In this document: one piece after another, positions 51,449 to 62,100 of the stretch | Numbering within the stretch: position 1 is the stretch's first letter | Layout: each line of letters starts with the position of its first letter | Origin: Rhyacichthys aspro | Taxonomy: Eukaryota; Chordata; Actinopteri; Gobiiformes; Rhyacichthyidae | NCBI GenBank assembly: GCA_036850595.1 | Contig: CM072162.1 | Span: 21,332,758 to 21,396,757, forward strand | Direction of reading: 5' to 3' | DNA: 64,000 nucleotides | Notes under the pieces: model-generated | The model's input: the letters and a program-made list of their open reading frames with translations, nothing else | Told to the model about the DNA's origin: nothing | Databases searched by the model: none | Program-made: the position numbers and the translations under genes

Positions 51449-53946
51449 AAAATAAAATAAAATAAAATAAAATAAAATAAAATAAAATAAAATAAAATTT
51501 ATAAAATAAATCAATCTTTTTTTTTCATGGTCCATTGTTTCATACAGTCTGTATAATAAAAATGAGCACTTTTATCTCTGCTTAACTTTCAAAGAGGACA
51601 GGACTTTCAGGATTTTTAAGGTAGAATTGTTGTATTTAGTGCTTGTATTATGAGCTGTAGTGTCAGGCAAATTTAATTAATATCCATTAACAAATAGGAA
51701 ATACAGAGCTTTGTTAGAGTAGATCATTTCTCTCATAGATGTGTTCTGAGGCAGTATTTCTCCATCCAAACGCCCAAAAAAAACATAGATATTACACAAA
51801 ATCCGGTCTATAACCAGTATATTAGCGTTAGGTTGGCTGTTCTTTCTCACGTCGACTAAACAAACAATCAAGAGTCTTCCCCAGTTTTTGTGAAAAAAGG
51901 ATTATCTTGTATTAATGTGTGTTTGATTTAGATGGAAAATACAAGCTTTTTAGTGTTAAATATGCTCTAAATAAATGCTAATAACGTCCCATTTGAAAAC
52001 TAATGAAGCTGAGTCAATTACATCACATGCGCTCACTATTTGGCAGCGGATCACTGTTGCCCTTTCTCTTAATTAATGATTTACAAACAATTTACCACCA
52101 ATTAACTCTGATCATGATCCGAGTGTTTTATGAGATTTGCTGCTTCGGAGGATTTTCTCATCATCATTACAGAGTTGTTATGTGAGTTCGGTCTCGTACC
52201 TTTGTCCGTTCTGTTGTTTTGTTGGTGGGCGGAGCTTGACGACAGGTCTTCGGGGACGGCCATGGGCTCCTCTGGTTCCTCTGACGCTTCGTTGGCAGGA
52301 GGGCTGTCCCGTCCTGGACAGACACAAGATGGAAGATACCAGTTTGTCAATGTCAATTATTTGTTTCTAAAGCACATTTAAAACAACCATCGCGTCCCGA
52401 GTGCTTTACAGGTTCAGTATAGTGCACTTAAAATAGGAAGGGAGTAAATAAACTAATCAAACAAGACATAAAAACAATAAAAAAGAACAATAAATAAGAT
52501 CAAAACAAATATAACAAATAAAATGGATAAAAAATGGATGGTCAAATCAAATTTCAAAAAATGAATTTGACATTTGAGGTAAATAAATGAAAATGTGGAT
52601 GATATTTTATAATAAGAAACACGGAGCTATTTGTTAATATGGGCAGAATGCAGGTTGAGGTGGTGGATGGGACATACAGTAACAGGACACAATGACAATG
52701 TTGAGACAAAAAATGTGAAAGAAAGTGAAAGTAAAAGGGTTTTTAAAGCAGATTGAAAAGAAAAATGGAAAATCTATAAAAATGTAGCCTCAACAAATCA
52801 ATTTTACTTTGTTACAAAAGAGCCCTGGCAGCCATTTTGTTCCGTTTAATGTGTCCATGTCCTGATGAAGAAGAAAGGCTGCAACGTGTAGGCGTTTTTT
52901 AATCTGAAATAATAGCCATGAAATAATAAAGACTTTTATATATATTTCTTTCAAACCCATTGAGTGCCTCAGTTTCTTCATTATACTATTGTTTTAACCA
53001 GGTTTTGAAAGTGATGTTGTTTTGAATAGTTATTGAACAGAATGTGAAAGAACATAAATGAAAAGTCTGGTTAAAACTGCTTGAGTCGGTTTAAATGTCC
53101 CCAAAGCCCTTTTCACAAGTGTTGTTCTTATTCTACAAGCAGGTTTTTGTTGGTTTTGAACAGATTTTAATTGGATTTGAACAGGTCTTAGTTGGATTTT
53201 AACAGGTTTTAGATGGCGTTGAACAGTTTTTTGTGGATTTGAGCAGGTTTTTTTTTGGATTTGAACATGTCTTAGATGGATCTGAACAGGTTTCAGATGG
53301 ATTTGAACAGGTCTTAGATAGATTTGAACAGGTTTTTGTTGGATTTGAACGTGTCTTAGATAGATCTGAACAGGTTTTTGTTGGATTTGAACAGTTTTCT
53401 GTGTATTTGAGCAGGGTTTAATTGGATTTGAGCAGGTTTTCATTGGATTTGAACATGTCTTAGATGGATCTGAACAGGTTTTAGACGGATTTGTACCTGT
53501 ATATTAATGCTGTGACAGATCTGCTGCTGTTGGGGCCATAAACACAAATACATTTTATCACTGAAGCTGAGGGCTGCATAAAATCTCACCTTGTGCCATG
53601 TTTGGAGAGAGCTAGCATGAAGCTAACGGACAAATGTAGAAAGTTGTGTTTATTCATTCATAAACCATTTTGCAGAAAGAGAAATGAAAAGGGAGTCATT
53701 AAGCCACACTTTGTTTCTTTTATAGTTTTAAGCGAGGTTTTTCTTTCTCATTTATTTGTGGTGGTTTTGTGTCACAACACCGGGGACGCTACAAAGACAC
53801 AGAGTTTACATTAAATTTGGACGATAGAGTTGTTAAAAGCTGTTCGTCGGAGCCATTGTGTGTACTTTGTGAGCTCCGCGGGGCTCAATCATGAGGCGTC
53901 TCTTACCTGGCATCGGGGCCATCTCCTGGGCCTCCTCAGTCTCCAT
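33565..53946 (-). CDS. ikzf1: Ikaros zinc finger transcription factor
   Basis: Ikaros is a nuclear DNA-binding regulator of lymphoid and blood development. Coding exons in transcript order are 53946-53907, 52313-52200, 40866-40594, 36879-36712, 35540-35415, 35202-35068 and 34274-33565. They sum to 1566 nt, 521 residues plus stop (human 519), with no frame break. C2H2-type fingers are at about 121-141, 149-169, 177-197 and 205-226 (DNA binding) and 469-489 and 497-519 (dimerisation). The start METEEAQEMAPMPG parallels mammalian MDADEGQDMSQVSG with the same 40-nt coding part and phase. KEESSQ, LDRLANNVAKRKSTMPQKF and AINSAISYLGAESLRPLVQT are Ikaros-type blocks. The protein ends GEHRY, a few residues short of the mammalian end. 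Adjacency to fignl1 supports ikzf1 over ikzf2/ikzf3. Introns hold minisatellites and hAT-like elements. Confidence 0.96.
35627..36620 (+). repeat. 21-bp minisatellite array 2 (ikzf1 intron)
   Basis: About 1 kb of degenerate 21-bp units (CTGTTCAAATCC plus AACTAAAAC or ATCTAAAAC) fills the ikzf1 intron between the exons for finger 4 and for fingers 2-3. A marked block beginning TTCATCAAAAGTTTGTTC recurs at about 35701, 35910 and 36298, with a deleted version near 36057. The first two are 209 bp apart, close to ten units, so longer segments have duplicated. It starts 87 bp from the finger-4 exon and stops about 90 bp from the next one. Confidence 0.85.
37200..38500 (+). repeat. 21-bp minisatellite array 3 with higher-order repeats
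   Basis: The left part (about 37200-37450) is badly decayed. From about 37575 the units are clear. Two long blocks are repeated: one at about 37752 and 37971 (219 bp apart), the other at about 38170 and 38337 (167 bp apart, near eight units). The second carries the unusual word CTAGTACGATCTATGTAAAC in both copies. This points to recent internal duplication. It lies in the ikzf1 intron 36880-40593. A further scrap is at about 39770-39815. Confidence 0.8.
38540..39520. promoter_or_regulatory. Candidate intronic enhancer of ikzf1
   Basis: Complex non-repetitive sequence directly follows array 3. A GC-rich part (38540-38760, with a CCCG run near 38706-38726) leads into a long stretch of balanced composition with an octamer ATGCAAAT at 38821-38828, the site of POU2F factors in lymphoid genes. 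It has no open frame of note. The look resembles deeply conserved vertebrate non-coding elements, but conservation was not tested. Confidence 0.35.
39521..40593. other. ikzf1 intron, remaining part
   Basis: AT-rich intron sequence with a scrap of the 21-bp repeat (about 39770-39815), a short GA run near 39995-40007 and decayed GACTAAACCAG-type words at 40310-40480. No gene was seen. Confidence 0.5.
41097..41503. mobile_element. Non-autonomous hAT-like element of a second family (copy C)
   Basis: The 407-bp insertion in the largest ikzf1 intron starts CAGGGGTGGGCAAAC and ends GTTTGCCCACCACTG (read on the plus strand), 15-bp inverted ends with one mismatch. Flanking 8-mers GTGTAAAC (41089-41096) and ATGTAAAC (41504-41511) match at 7 of 8, as for an old hAT target-site duplication. 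Sub-terminal GGCCGCATGTGGCCCCCGGG is typical. No transposase frame or 21-bp repeat is present. Confidence 0.8.
41512..45660. other. ikzf1 large intron, part 1
   Basis: AT-rich sequence with no recognised exon. A slightly GC-richer complex stretch lies at about 43820-43930. A short tandem of GAAGTGTGAA words lies near 45140-45165. Open frames are short and unrecognised. Confidence 0.5.
45684..45785. repeat. Short inverted-repeat element, MITE-like
   Basis: TGCGTTCACACT (45684-45695) and AGTGTGAATGCA (45774-45785) are inverted at 11 of 12 positions around about 78 bp. GTGCGTTCACAC words are frequent at fish MITE ends. No clear target duplication was found, and the true borders may extend further right, where GAACCGGACC words occur. 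Confidence 0.4.
46297..46730 (+). mobile_element. Non-autonomous hAT-like element with internal 21-bp minisatellite (copy B)
   Basis: The 434-bp insertion has ends CACACGTGTCAAACTC and GAGTTTGACACCAATG. Flanking 8-mers AACTAAAC (46289-46296) and AACTAAAG (46731-46738) match at 7 of 8. Its left 45 bp are nearly the reverse complement of the right end of copy A (shared ACATAAAACATTGCAAAGGG), and both copies share TTTTGCTACAAAG and AAAGTTATCTTTAAC. The middle (about 46430-46645) is a 21-bp tandem array of AAACCTGTTCAAATCCAAC-type units. No transposase is present. Confidence 0.85.
46739..50929. other. ikzf1 large intron, part 2
   Basis: AT-rich, no exon recognised. A (TTA)n run is at 48777-48793. 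The segment 49310-49372 (GTAAAGCACTATGAATTATA, then AAAGTGCTATTATA) resembles the 3' ends of common fish retroelements, but is too short to classify. Confidence 0.45.
50930..51250. promoter_or_regulatory. Candidate intronic regulatory element of ikzf1
   Basis: A balanced-composition, repeat-free block within AT-rich intron. It carries a GATA site TGATAAG (50933-50939) 10 bp from an E-box CAGATG (50950-50955), a pairing seen in blood enhancers, although not in the usual relative orientation. Conservation was not tested. Confidence 0.3.
51405..51498 (+). repeat. Adjacent (TAAA)n and (TAAAA)n microsatellites
   Basis: About ten 4-bp units (51405-51446) switch to about ten 5-bp units (51447-51498), in the large ikzf1 intron. 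Confidence 0.9.
52000..52140. other. Complex intron block next to ikzf1 coding exon 2
   Basis: Repeat-free stretch with TGAGTCA-type (AP-1/NFE2-like) and homeodomain-type TTAATTAAT words, ending about 60 bp from the coding exon at 52200-52313. It could be regulatory; no further support. Confidence 0.25.
52370..52530. repeat. Dispersed fish repeat fragment
   Basis: AAGCACATTTAAAACAACC followed by GAGTGCTTTACAG and an A-rich tail with AATAAA and ACAATAAA words. This order is familiar from a widespread fish interspersed repeat, but the family cannot be named without a library search. Confidence 0.4.
53138..53500 (-). repeat. 21-bp minisatellite array 4 (inverted orientation)
   Basis: About 17 degenerate units in the ikzf1 intron between the first two coding exons, read on the plus strand as GGATTTGAACAGGTTTTAG, so opposite to arrays 1-3 and the same as in hAT copy A. 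Because the unit is a multiple of three, an open frame of heptapeptides (VQIHLKP type) runs through it. No hAT ends were found at its edges. Confidence 0.8.
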
Positions 53947-54019
53947 CCGGTGCAGGTACTCTAATAGGACAGAGATGGAAACCCATGTAAGTTTAATCAA
54001 GTACGGAGCCACAAAACAA

Positions 54020-54440
54020 CATAATAAAACGTCCCGATCGGAGGGAAGTGTCTCGCCTTGACCTCGCCGACTCCGGTCCTGTCACAGCCGCACACTCTCA
54101 CTGTCCCCCACATTACATTACAAAGAATTACAGACATTTTCATTACGAGTCTGACAGAGCGACTGGTCCGGAGAGCGGCTCGAGCCCGCCCCGTAGACCC
54201 AGCTTCTATAAGGAACGGGCTTTCACACCACATTTGTTATTTATTGTTAATTTCCTGCCACGTAATCATCCAAAAATGCAAACTGACTGCCGCAAAATTA
54301 AGCAGAAAATTAACTGGCCCAAGGTCACGGAGGATGCGGGCGTTCGGCGTGCCCCGGATGATTGGCGCTCGTGTTCGCTCTAATTTACTGAGCATGCATC
54401 GCTGAGTCTGAGCCCGGCCCGAGCGGACGCAGCCAACGGC
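54020..54440. promoter_or_regulatory. CpG-containing complex block just upstream of ikzf1 coding start
   Basis: Repeat-free sequence with many CpGs starts about 75 bp upstream of the ikzf1 start codon. It could be an alternative promoter with its own first exon, or an enhancer. No TATA box or clear donor was pinned down. Confidence 0.35.
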
Positions 54441-55660
54441 TCGACGAGAAAGAAAAAGAGGATGGAGAGAAGATGGAGGAAAGAGAGACAGACGCTGGGC
54501 GAAAAGTGAGAAAGATGAGATAAAAACAGGGACGAACAGAGAAGTTTGTCTCTAGAATCGACAGAAGATAGCATTTTGATTCAGAAATAGGATGAATTTG
54601 GATCATTTTTTTCCTTAGCACTTTTCTTATGCACTTTTTATTTATTTTTTTGACCGATTTTAGTATTTCAAAGTAGAATTGTTTGTGGTACTTGTAAATA
54701 GTGTGTGTATTATGAGCTGTACAGTAATTTAAGTACAATACACTGAGCTTTCTTACAGTGATTGATTATATTTGGACACTTTTCTTGTGCACTTTTATAT
54801 GAATTATGTCAAAGTCTGGTTATTTTGTGCATTAGACGTTGGCTTCTGCTGAAAAGGTAATGAATATATATTAAAAAAGCCTTCTCCACCTTAAATTTGA
54901 TTGGATATGTGGGAATATAGGGGTAGTTTTTGCTCTAAAGCTCTAATGAATGTATAAGTTAGACCTTTATGCACCTTTTATGAACCAGACCTTTGTGGAT
55001 GTATTAAATATGTAAAAAATAGGTCTGTTATGAAGAAAGGGTAAATAAAAATGTGAAAAAGCACATTTTCACATGATGAGAAATAGAGTAAACATGCTCT
55101 CAGCTGAACAGAAGCTTAAGAGCTGTTTGTCGATGCACTTTAGGCAGGTTCAGGTGGTGGATGGGTCGTAAAATCCAGGTTTTTCCAACAAAAAAGACTG
55201 ATATTATACTGTGAGATTAACTTCAGAGTGTTTTTTGTGTAGCAAAGTAAAAAGATCAGTGAATTTGGAGCTCTATCTTCTTTCATTGTGAACTACAGAA
55301 AATGCAGTACCAGAGTTGTCCACTGGGAAACAACAAAATGTACATTTACTGTTATAAATATGATGTAAAATGTCTTATTATTAGTATTATTTCATCATTT
55401 TTAATCGATGAACATGTGTAATATGTGACAGGAAGCTTCGATTAACCACATGCTCAATAAATAATAATAAAAAGAAGAAATGCTCCAAACATTTGTTGAA
55501 GCAGAGGCTCGAAAGTTATAATTATTGTAAACTGTGGCGATTTATCAGTTCTTTAAGTAAAATAAAATAAAAATGTTATTGTGTAGGAAGGGTTTTCAGC
55601 TACTGCAGCTTTGACAGAGCTTGTATTAACTGTGGACGGCATAAAGGCTTCAAAACTGCA

Positions 55661-55725
55661 TTATTATCATTATTATTATTACTATTATTACTATTATTAT
55701 TATTATTATTATTACTATTATTATT
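55661..55725 (+). repeat. (ATT)n microsatellite, interrupted
   Basis: Trinucleotide run with occasional ACT and ATC interruptions; it creates an artificial poly-Tyr/Ile open frame. Confidence 0.9.
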
Positions 55726-55739
55726 CCCAGTTCAACTTT

Positions 55740-56180
55740 CTCACAGACAAACTTCTTCTTCGTGTCGATGTATTTTGCAGGAGTCCAGCGGCGCTCCTTC
55801 GGCCAGAGCTGAATATCTGAGGAGTCACCAGCGCTCGTGGCCCCATTAATAATGAATGGCCCCGAAGCCTGCAGCAGATGGGCCTCACCGCCTCGGCCCC
55901 GGCGAAGCCACTTCAAGGAGCCCTCGTGGGTCGCTGCCCGGTCCAAGCCGCCACACAGGGAGAAGTGAAGCTCCCGAAAATAACCGAGCGGGCCCCAGGG
56001 AGAAGGGGAACCTAGGCCTTCCTGTTTCACTGACAGATGGCTCCTCACACTTGGAACTAACAGTGGGAAGCGACGGGGCCCCGTGTCGCAACGCGGTCCG
56101 CACCAGGACACGAGGAGGAGGGGCCGGAGCGGGGCGGGGTCAGAGGGCACCGGGACCGACACCGTGGGGCTTTACAGAAG
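55740..56180. other. GC-rich complex island in ikzf1 first intron
   Basis: Strong rise in G+C and CpG against AT-rich flanks, without tandem structure. Open frames run on three frames because stops are rare; none resembles a known protein. A conserved enhancer or alternative promoter is the likeliest reading. Confidence 0.35.
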
Positions 56181-59100
56181 GATCCATATCAGAGTTAAAT
56201 GGGTAAACTTTGGCTTTTTGTTTTTATGTGAGAGTTGTAGAAGCAGATTCGTGGTATTTTTCTGTTAAGTGAGTAATATGAGTGTATTGTATTAAGAATG
56301 ATAAAAGAGATCTCAAGACCTCATCTAAACTTAAATTTCATCTGCTTTTGTGCAAAAACAGTTCCAAAAAGAATAAGAGAGTTTTTGTCCATCTTAGATT
56401 TAAAACACTTTTTAAAGTTCTTGCTCTTGTCTTAGACTCAGACGCATTTTTTTGTCTCCATCTTGAAAATTTTAATGGTATTTTAATGAAGTAAAGGCCC
56501 CAGACTCCAAAAATACACATTATTTTTGTGATTTTTGTGGTTAAATACTATGCTCTGACTCACCTTCACTCACCTGACACTAACTGTCTTGGTCTCGGTC
56601 TAAGACTGGACTTGTAGTGTCTCGGTCCGGCCTTGGACTCGGTTCTGACTCGGTCTTGGTTCCATTATTGGACTAAATATTAAATCGTGGTGAAAGACGC
56701 AAAGCACAAGACGAGGAGCAAACAAAACGGAGTCAAATTTGAGCCTGAGTCACTCTGTTTTTTGTTGTATTTGCTCAAAACGCTGGTATTTTTTGTTTTG
56801 CATTTGTACATTTTTCATTCTTAAAAGATCATTTTCCAGAACAAGTAGAAGTATTTCAAACTGAGAGCTCCCCTGATGTAGAAGTTATCAGATGCTTTAT
56901 CAGTGCCTTGTTTGAAAAGCTTTTTTTCCTCAACTTTAGCAGCAATTTCTTTTACTTTTATCATCATCTTTTGTGCTAAAATATGTCCAAAATGCAGGAT
57001 TGAAACGTTAAAAACTATCAAAACGTCATTAAAATGCAGTGTTTGGAGTAAATTTGCAGGCATTATTTCATCTTTACATTGTCCGAGCTCCTTAATTACT
57101 TTAAAACAATTACAAACTGTTTTCAAACTGCATTAAACATCATAAAAACTCAGTAAAGCGCTCGTGTCTGAGGAGGTCCGTCAGGTTTTGCTGCTGCTTT
57201 ACATTATATAGAAGTTATACTGTAGATAATATAATAATCCCAATAGTTAACCCCTATAACTCATAATAATGTTGTACAGTTATTATCCACAAATTAAAAA
57301 CTATGTCGACCTAAAACAAAACAAGTGGATCACAAAGGCTTTGACATGTTTAATTTGAGAAACCACAAAGCTTTAGTCCGAGCTCAAATACCACAGCTTC
57401 AGCGTCACGTTTGGGCGTCTGGGGGTATTTTCTCCTGTGCACTTTTTCGGGGGCAGATGGTGAGAGGGAAACACGGATGGTTTTCTGTGGGAGGGGGCTC
57501 TGACAGAAACATACAGCGGGTTCCTTCACGGAGCCACAAAAGTGTCACGTTGGCGTCGTTTGTGGAGAGAAAGGTGCCAACTGAAAATTCAGGAAGGAGA
57601 TAGTATCGCTGAGTTCACTGCACATGTTCGAGGCCTGGAGGAACTAAAAGACTGGCTTTTCATTTTCTAAATCGAACACAGACACGTTTCTACGACAAAA
57701 AAGTCTCACTAGGTCAATATTAATCGTGTAAAAGTCAACAGACCCTATCTAAACAATGGCTGTAATAGTGTTGTGCATGAAAACTATATAAATGCTTCGG
57801 AAATAAAAAGATTTAAAACCAAGAACATGGAGCAGTCACTTTTTTTTTCCTGTTTTCAGTTTGTTTAGGCGTCTGTGGTCGATGAGCTGTTCACATTGAA
57901 GTCTAACCAGACCAAGGTTCAGTACGGATCTGACCGAGACCGAGTTTTAGAGGTTTGCCTGGAAGCCTTTACACTCATTAAAATAAACTGAAATGCCAAA
58001 AGAGTTAGTTTGAACCGGACCAAACAGGACGAGTGTAGACAGCAGCACAAAATGGCACAATAAGATTCATAAACAGTGTTCAGGGACAGGTTAAAGACTC
58101 ATATTTAACAGATTAAACTTAGTATATGCCAATTTATGAAGCTAAGAGTCAGAGCAGTGCCACTTCGAGACACAAATGTATAATTTTGCCTTTTTTTTGA
58201 CAATAAACCAGTGTTTCCTTTCACTTTGTGTAAAATCCAACCTGCAGAACTCACATTCAACAGATTAACACTGTTAAAATCAAGCTCTGTCTACTTTAAA
58301 AAACAAACTTTACAGTAAAAACAGCTGCCATGAAAACATCTGAAACTGTAAATGACCTTTTTAACAGCACAACAATGAGGAAAATAACATACTATATATA
58401 AACTTGCAATATATATGGTATTGTTTACTCTAGATTTAATTGACACAACAATTACAGCAAAAACTATTGAATATTATGGTCATTTCCTTTAAATTCTAAC
58501 AAAATAATGCATTTTTATAGTTTATTTGTCAGTAAATTCAAAGCTTAAACTGTTTTGTGTCACCATTCAGAGTATTTACTATGATTTATGAGTATTTACT
58601 GTTTCCATTTGACCGTATTTTACCATATATCTTACTTTTTTAACAGTGTATGATGTTGTATGTGCAAAATACACTGATTAAATACATTTATATTTAACAA
58701 AAGACGACAGAGGAAGTACTTAGTGGAGTCTTAAGGAGATAAAGTGCGGCTTACAGCAAAATAGTCTGAGAATATAAGGTTAGAGACGTGAAAATGTAAA
58801 GTTTGAAGCCATTTAGAGTCAAAGTTTATCTCTGAACGAAGCGGAGGCAGGTGGAAGAACTCAAATGGATGAGAGTGATTGGAAAAGTTGATGTGAAAGA
58901 GTAAAGGCAGGAAGGGGCTTGTGGGTTGTGTGTCGTTGTTCCTCCTCGGTGCCGAGTGTGTTTTTGAGTGTGTTTGTGCGATGATGATGATGAAGGGGGA
59001 GGATCAGTGAGGTGAGTCTGACAGAAGCAGAAGCAGCAGCAGCAGCAGAGCAGGGCGGAGATGAGAAACCGTTAACAGATACCGAGGACCACACCAGAGC

Positions 59101-62100
59101 AGCCCGGAGACCCCCGCCAGAGTTAAATGTGCACGAAACATTCAGAATAAAAGAAGAACGACGTGAAATATATGAAAAACTGTGCTTTTTTTGTCTTTTT
59201 GTTGCAGTTTGTGTTCATTAAATGGAAATAAGATGAATTAAACCGGATGAAATTGTGTTTAAAATACATTTTCTGTTGTTAAAATGCACACGTATCGTCG
59301 TAAATTAGTCGAAACATGTAAAAAAATTAAAATGTTGTGATGTTATTACAGCTTATGTGGGTTGTATAGTAATTTAAAGCTGATACATGAAGATAATACA
59401 TGAAAACAGAGGATGTCAATGCAGCTTTGTGACAGATATGAATGTTTATGGTCCTGCAAATTAAATAAAAGGGAACGGCAGTCAATCAGAGGTTATATTA
59501 TCTATATTTATTTATTCCTTTGAGGTAAAAACTGCCTGAAAGAGGATTTCCCAGGGTAAAAACTCTCTTAATTCTGGCAGTGAATGGTTTTTAAAGCAAC
59601 ACTATTGACTTTTTACTTCAGAATTTGACGTCTTAAAAAACAAAAAAGCTTCAAAATAATAATGGCTTTAATTTAATTTGGTGTAAGCCCCTTTTATGAA
59701 TTAAATATTCCTGGTTTGATACTTTAAACAACTTCATAAAATATAAACAGGGTATTTTAATCACTATTTTGTAGAACTTATTCACTCTTTTTTCTGTGGT
59801 TTTCTCCCAAACAGCTACTAACGAACAGTTTTTCCGGTTTATTGTCCTGTTGTGGTCCCTGTGGTCACTGTTTCTGCCCTAATACCCCACCTCCCTCCGT
59901 CCCAGCTCGTCCTCACTGCCCCGTCAGCTGTTCGACCTTCTTCTTAAACCACACTTGTCACACTTTTACTGCAACTGCTTTTCATAATTCCTGTCAAGAC
60001 CAAGGCTCACTTTTATTGTGGATTGTGTTGACGCTTTGAAGACAATTCTCACTTTTTACTTTTTGCATTTTCCTGAAGTTATCTAGCATCTGTGTTTTAT
60101 TTAATCTCTTCCTTTTTCATCAATGTGTGTGTTTTCTATTTTCTCTAAAACAAAATAAATGAAACTGAACAGACTTAATGAACCTGAATTTAAAGCATAT
60201 GGATTAAAGCCTATTGTATTTACACAGAACCATACAAACCAATGCAATTTATGCCTTGAATTAGCTTTTTATGACAATTTTATGCATTTAAACACAAATA
60301 AACTGAATTAGACTTGTTGAATTGAATGCATTTGAGTGCTTTATAAACAAATACGTCTAATCTCGTGCTTTTTATCACTATTTTCTGCTGTTAAAACACA
60401 TTAAAACTGCTCCTATCTCATCCGTCCGTGTCTGAATCTCTCAGTTTCCCGCCGTGTTCAGGTTCAGACCCCACTCTTTTCGCGTTTGCATGTGTCACAC
60501 TCGACTTCTCGGCGCCTCAGACCATTATTTTAATAACTGTCTGTCTTCCTCTCTGCCTCCGCTGACGAGAAACACCACGTTTGTGCCGCTGCCCACTTTC
60601 ACACTTCTGTCCTTCAGCCTCCAGCTCGACACATTTACATAGACGTCGTCTGGAAAACTGAACTTTGTCCCCTCAGTTACACACGTTTCTTTGAACTGAA
60701 GACGGTTTTATTCCAAGAAGCTTTTTGCCGACGTGGACTTTAAAGGTTTTATGGTTTCATCCTATTATTATTACTGTTATATGTTGATTATACATCTATT
60801 TATTACACTGTATTCATAAACCACTTTAATCTTTTTGATCTGATTACATTTTCTTACTTCTGGTTCAGATTTTTTTTATATTTTATGGAAAACTGCAATG
60901 TCACATTATTCAGAAATCTCTATTTGCCTTGTTTTGTAATTCTTATAATTGTCTAATATGTTTTAATGTGTATTAAGCTCTTTATAACTGCTTTACTGTG
61001 TCCTTTTTGCTGCAAACGTCAAATAAACTGAGCTGAGCTGAAGAGTTTGTGACCATAGACTTTACAAATCAAACAGAGACACGTGAAATATTTAAAAAAC
61101 TATAACAAAAACAAAAGCATAAATGTATTTCTGCTGATTTTGTGGTAATTACAAGAAAAAGATGTATTAAAATGCAATGTACTGTTCTAGCTTTATTTGA
61201 ATCTAGTGTCACAGTCATTCATCATTTTTATGTCAGAAAGTGTGTCTAAAAAAACAAGGGTGATATCTGCAAAATAAACTTTACTATGTGAAAGTATATT
61301 ATACAGGCTCCTACAAAATAAAAGTTTGTTAATATTAATTACTACTGCCTGAGACTGAGCGGCATAAAAAGCAACACGTTTGGTGCAAATTCAATCAAAT
61401 CTGAATAAAAAAAGATAATTATGACAAATAGTTTTAGTAGATGAGTGTTTAATGAAAAATATCATTGGGATATTATGGGATGTGGACGATAAAGTGCTGT
61501 AAATGAAACATTTGTGTCTGAAAAAGCAACGATGGAAGAAGTTTGGTCCTGATTCAGTTTTAAATTCTGGATTCTTAAGAGAAAGACGTTGTTACAGCTT
61601 GAATTGAGTCTAAATCATTTTCAAAAATCAATATTGACCCAAAATGCAGCACGAAAGAGAGATTAAGCTGCATCAAAAACAACTCTTATACGTACAATCC
61701 AATCAGAAAAGACTAAATAAAAGAAATAAGATGCTAGAGAATTCTGAAATATATACATTCAGTGAAATCTGTTATTATAGAAAGTACTACATGAAGAATA
61801 AAAAACAAGGATGAAAATTGTACAGTGAGTTCAGTATAATCTAAATGCATTTTACAAATCAGTTTTTACTCAAAATGCTGCCTGAGAGTGAGGCTAAACT
61901 GCATGAAACCACACAAAATAAATCAACGATGAATGAAATAGAAAAGAAATGATTAGGAATTAAACTTATTCTTTAATGAAAGAGGAGGCTTGACAGTAGA
62001 AATGTTAATAAAAATTAAATGGGAATTCATGAGAAATAGTGTAAAAGGAGATTATCTGGGGGAAAAACTGTCTAAAATAGAATGTCTTGTGTAAAATTTG

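Noticed and set aside
53030..53443. 137-codon open frame of heptapeptide repeats; a similar frame at 35571-35855
   Set aside because: A by-product of the 21-bp repeat unit being a multiple of three; there is no start context or flanking gene structure.
55611..56206. Open frames with Tyr/Ile runs and Pro/Gly-rich stretches
   Set aside because: The runs are translated (ATT)n, and the rest is stop-poor GC-rich DNA open in several frames at once.
56590..56665. TCTCGGTC/GACTCGGTC words resembling a fish tandem repeat
   Set aside because: Only a few degenerate units with no fixed period; not listed as an array.
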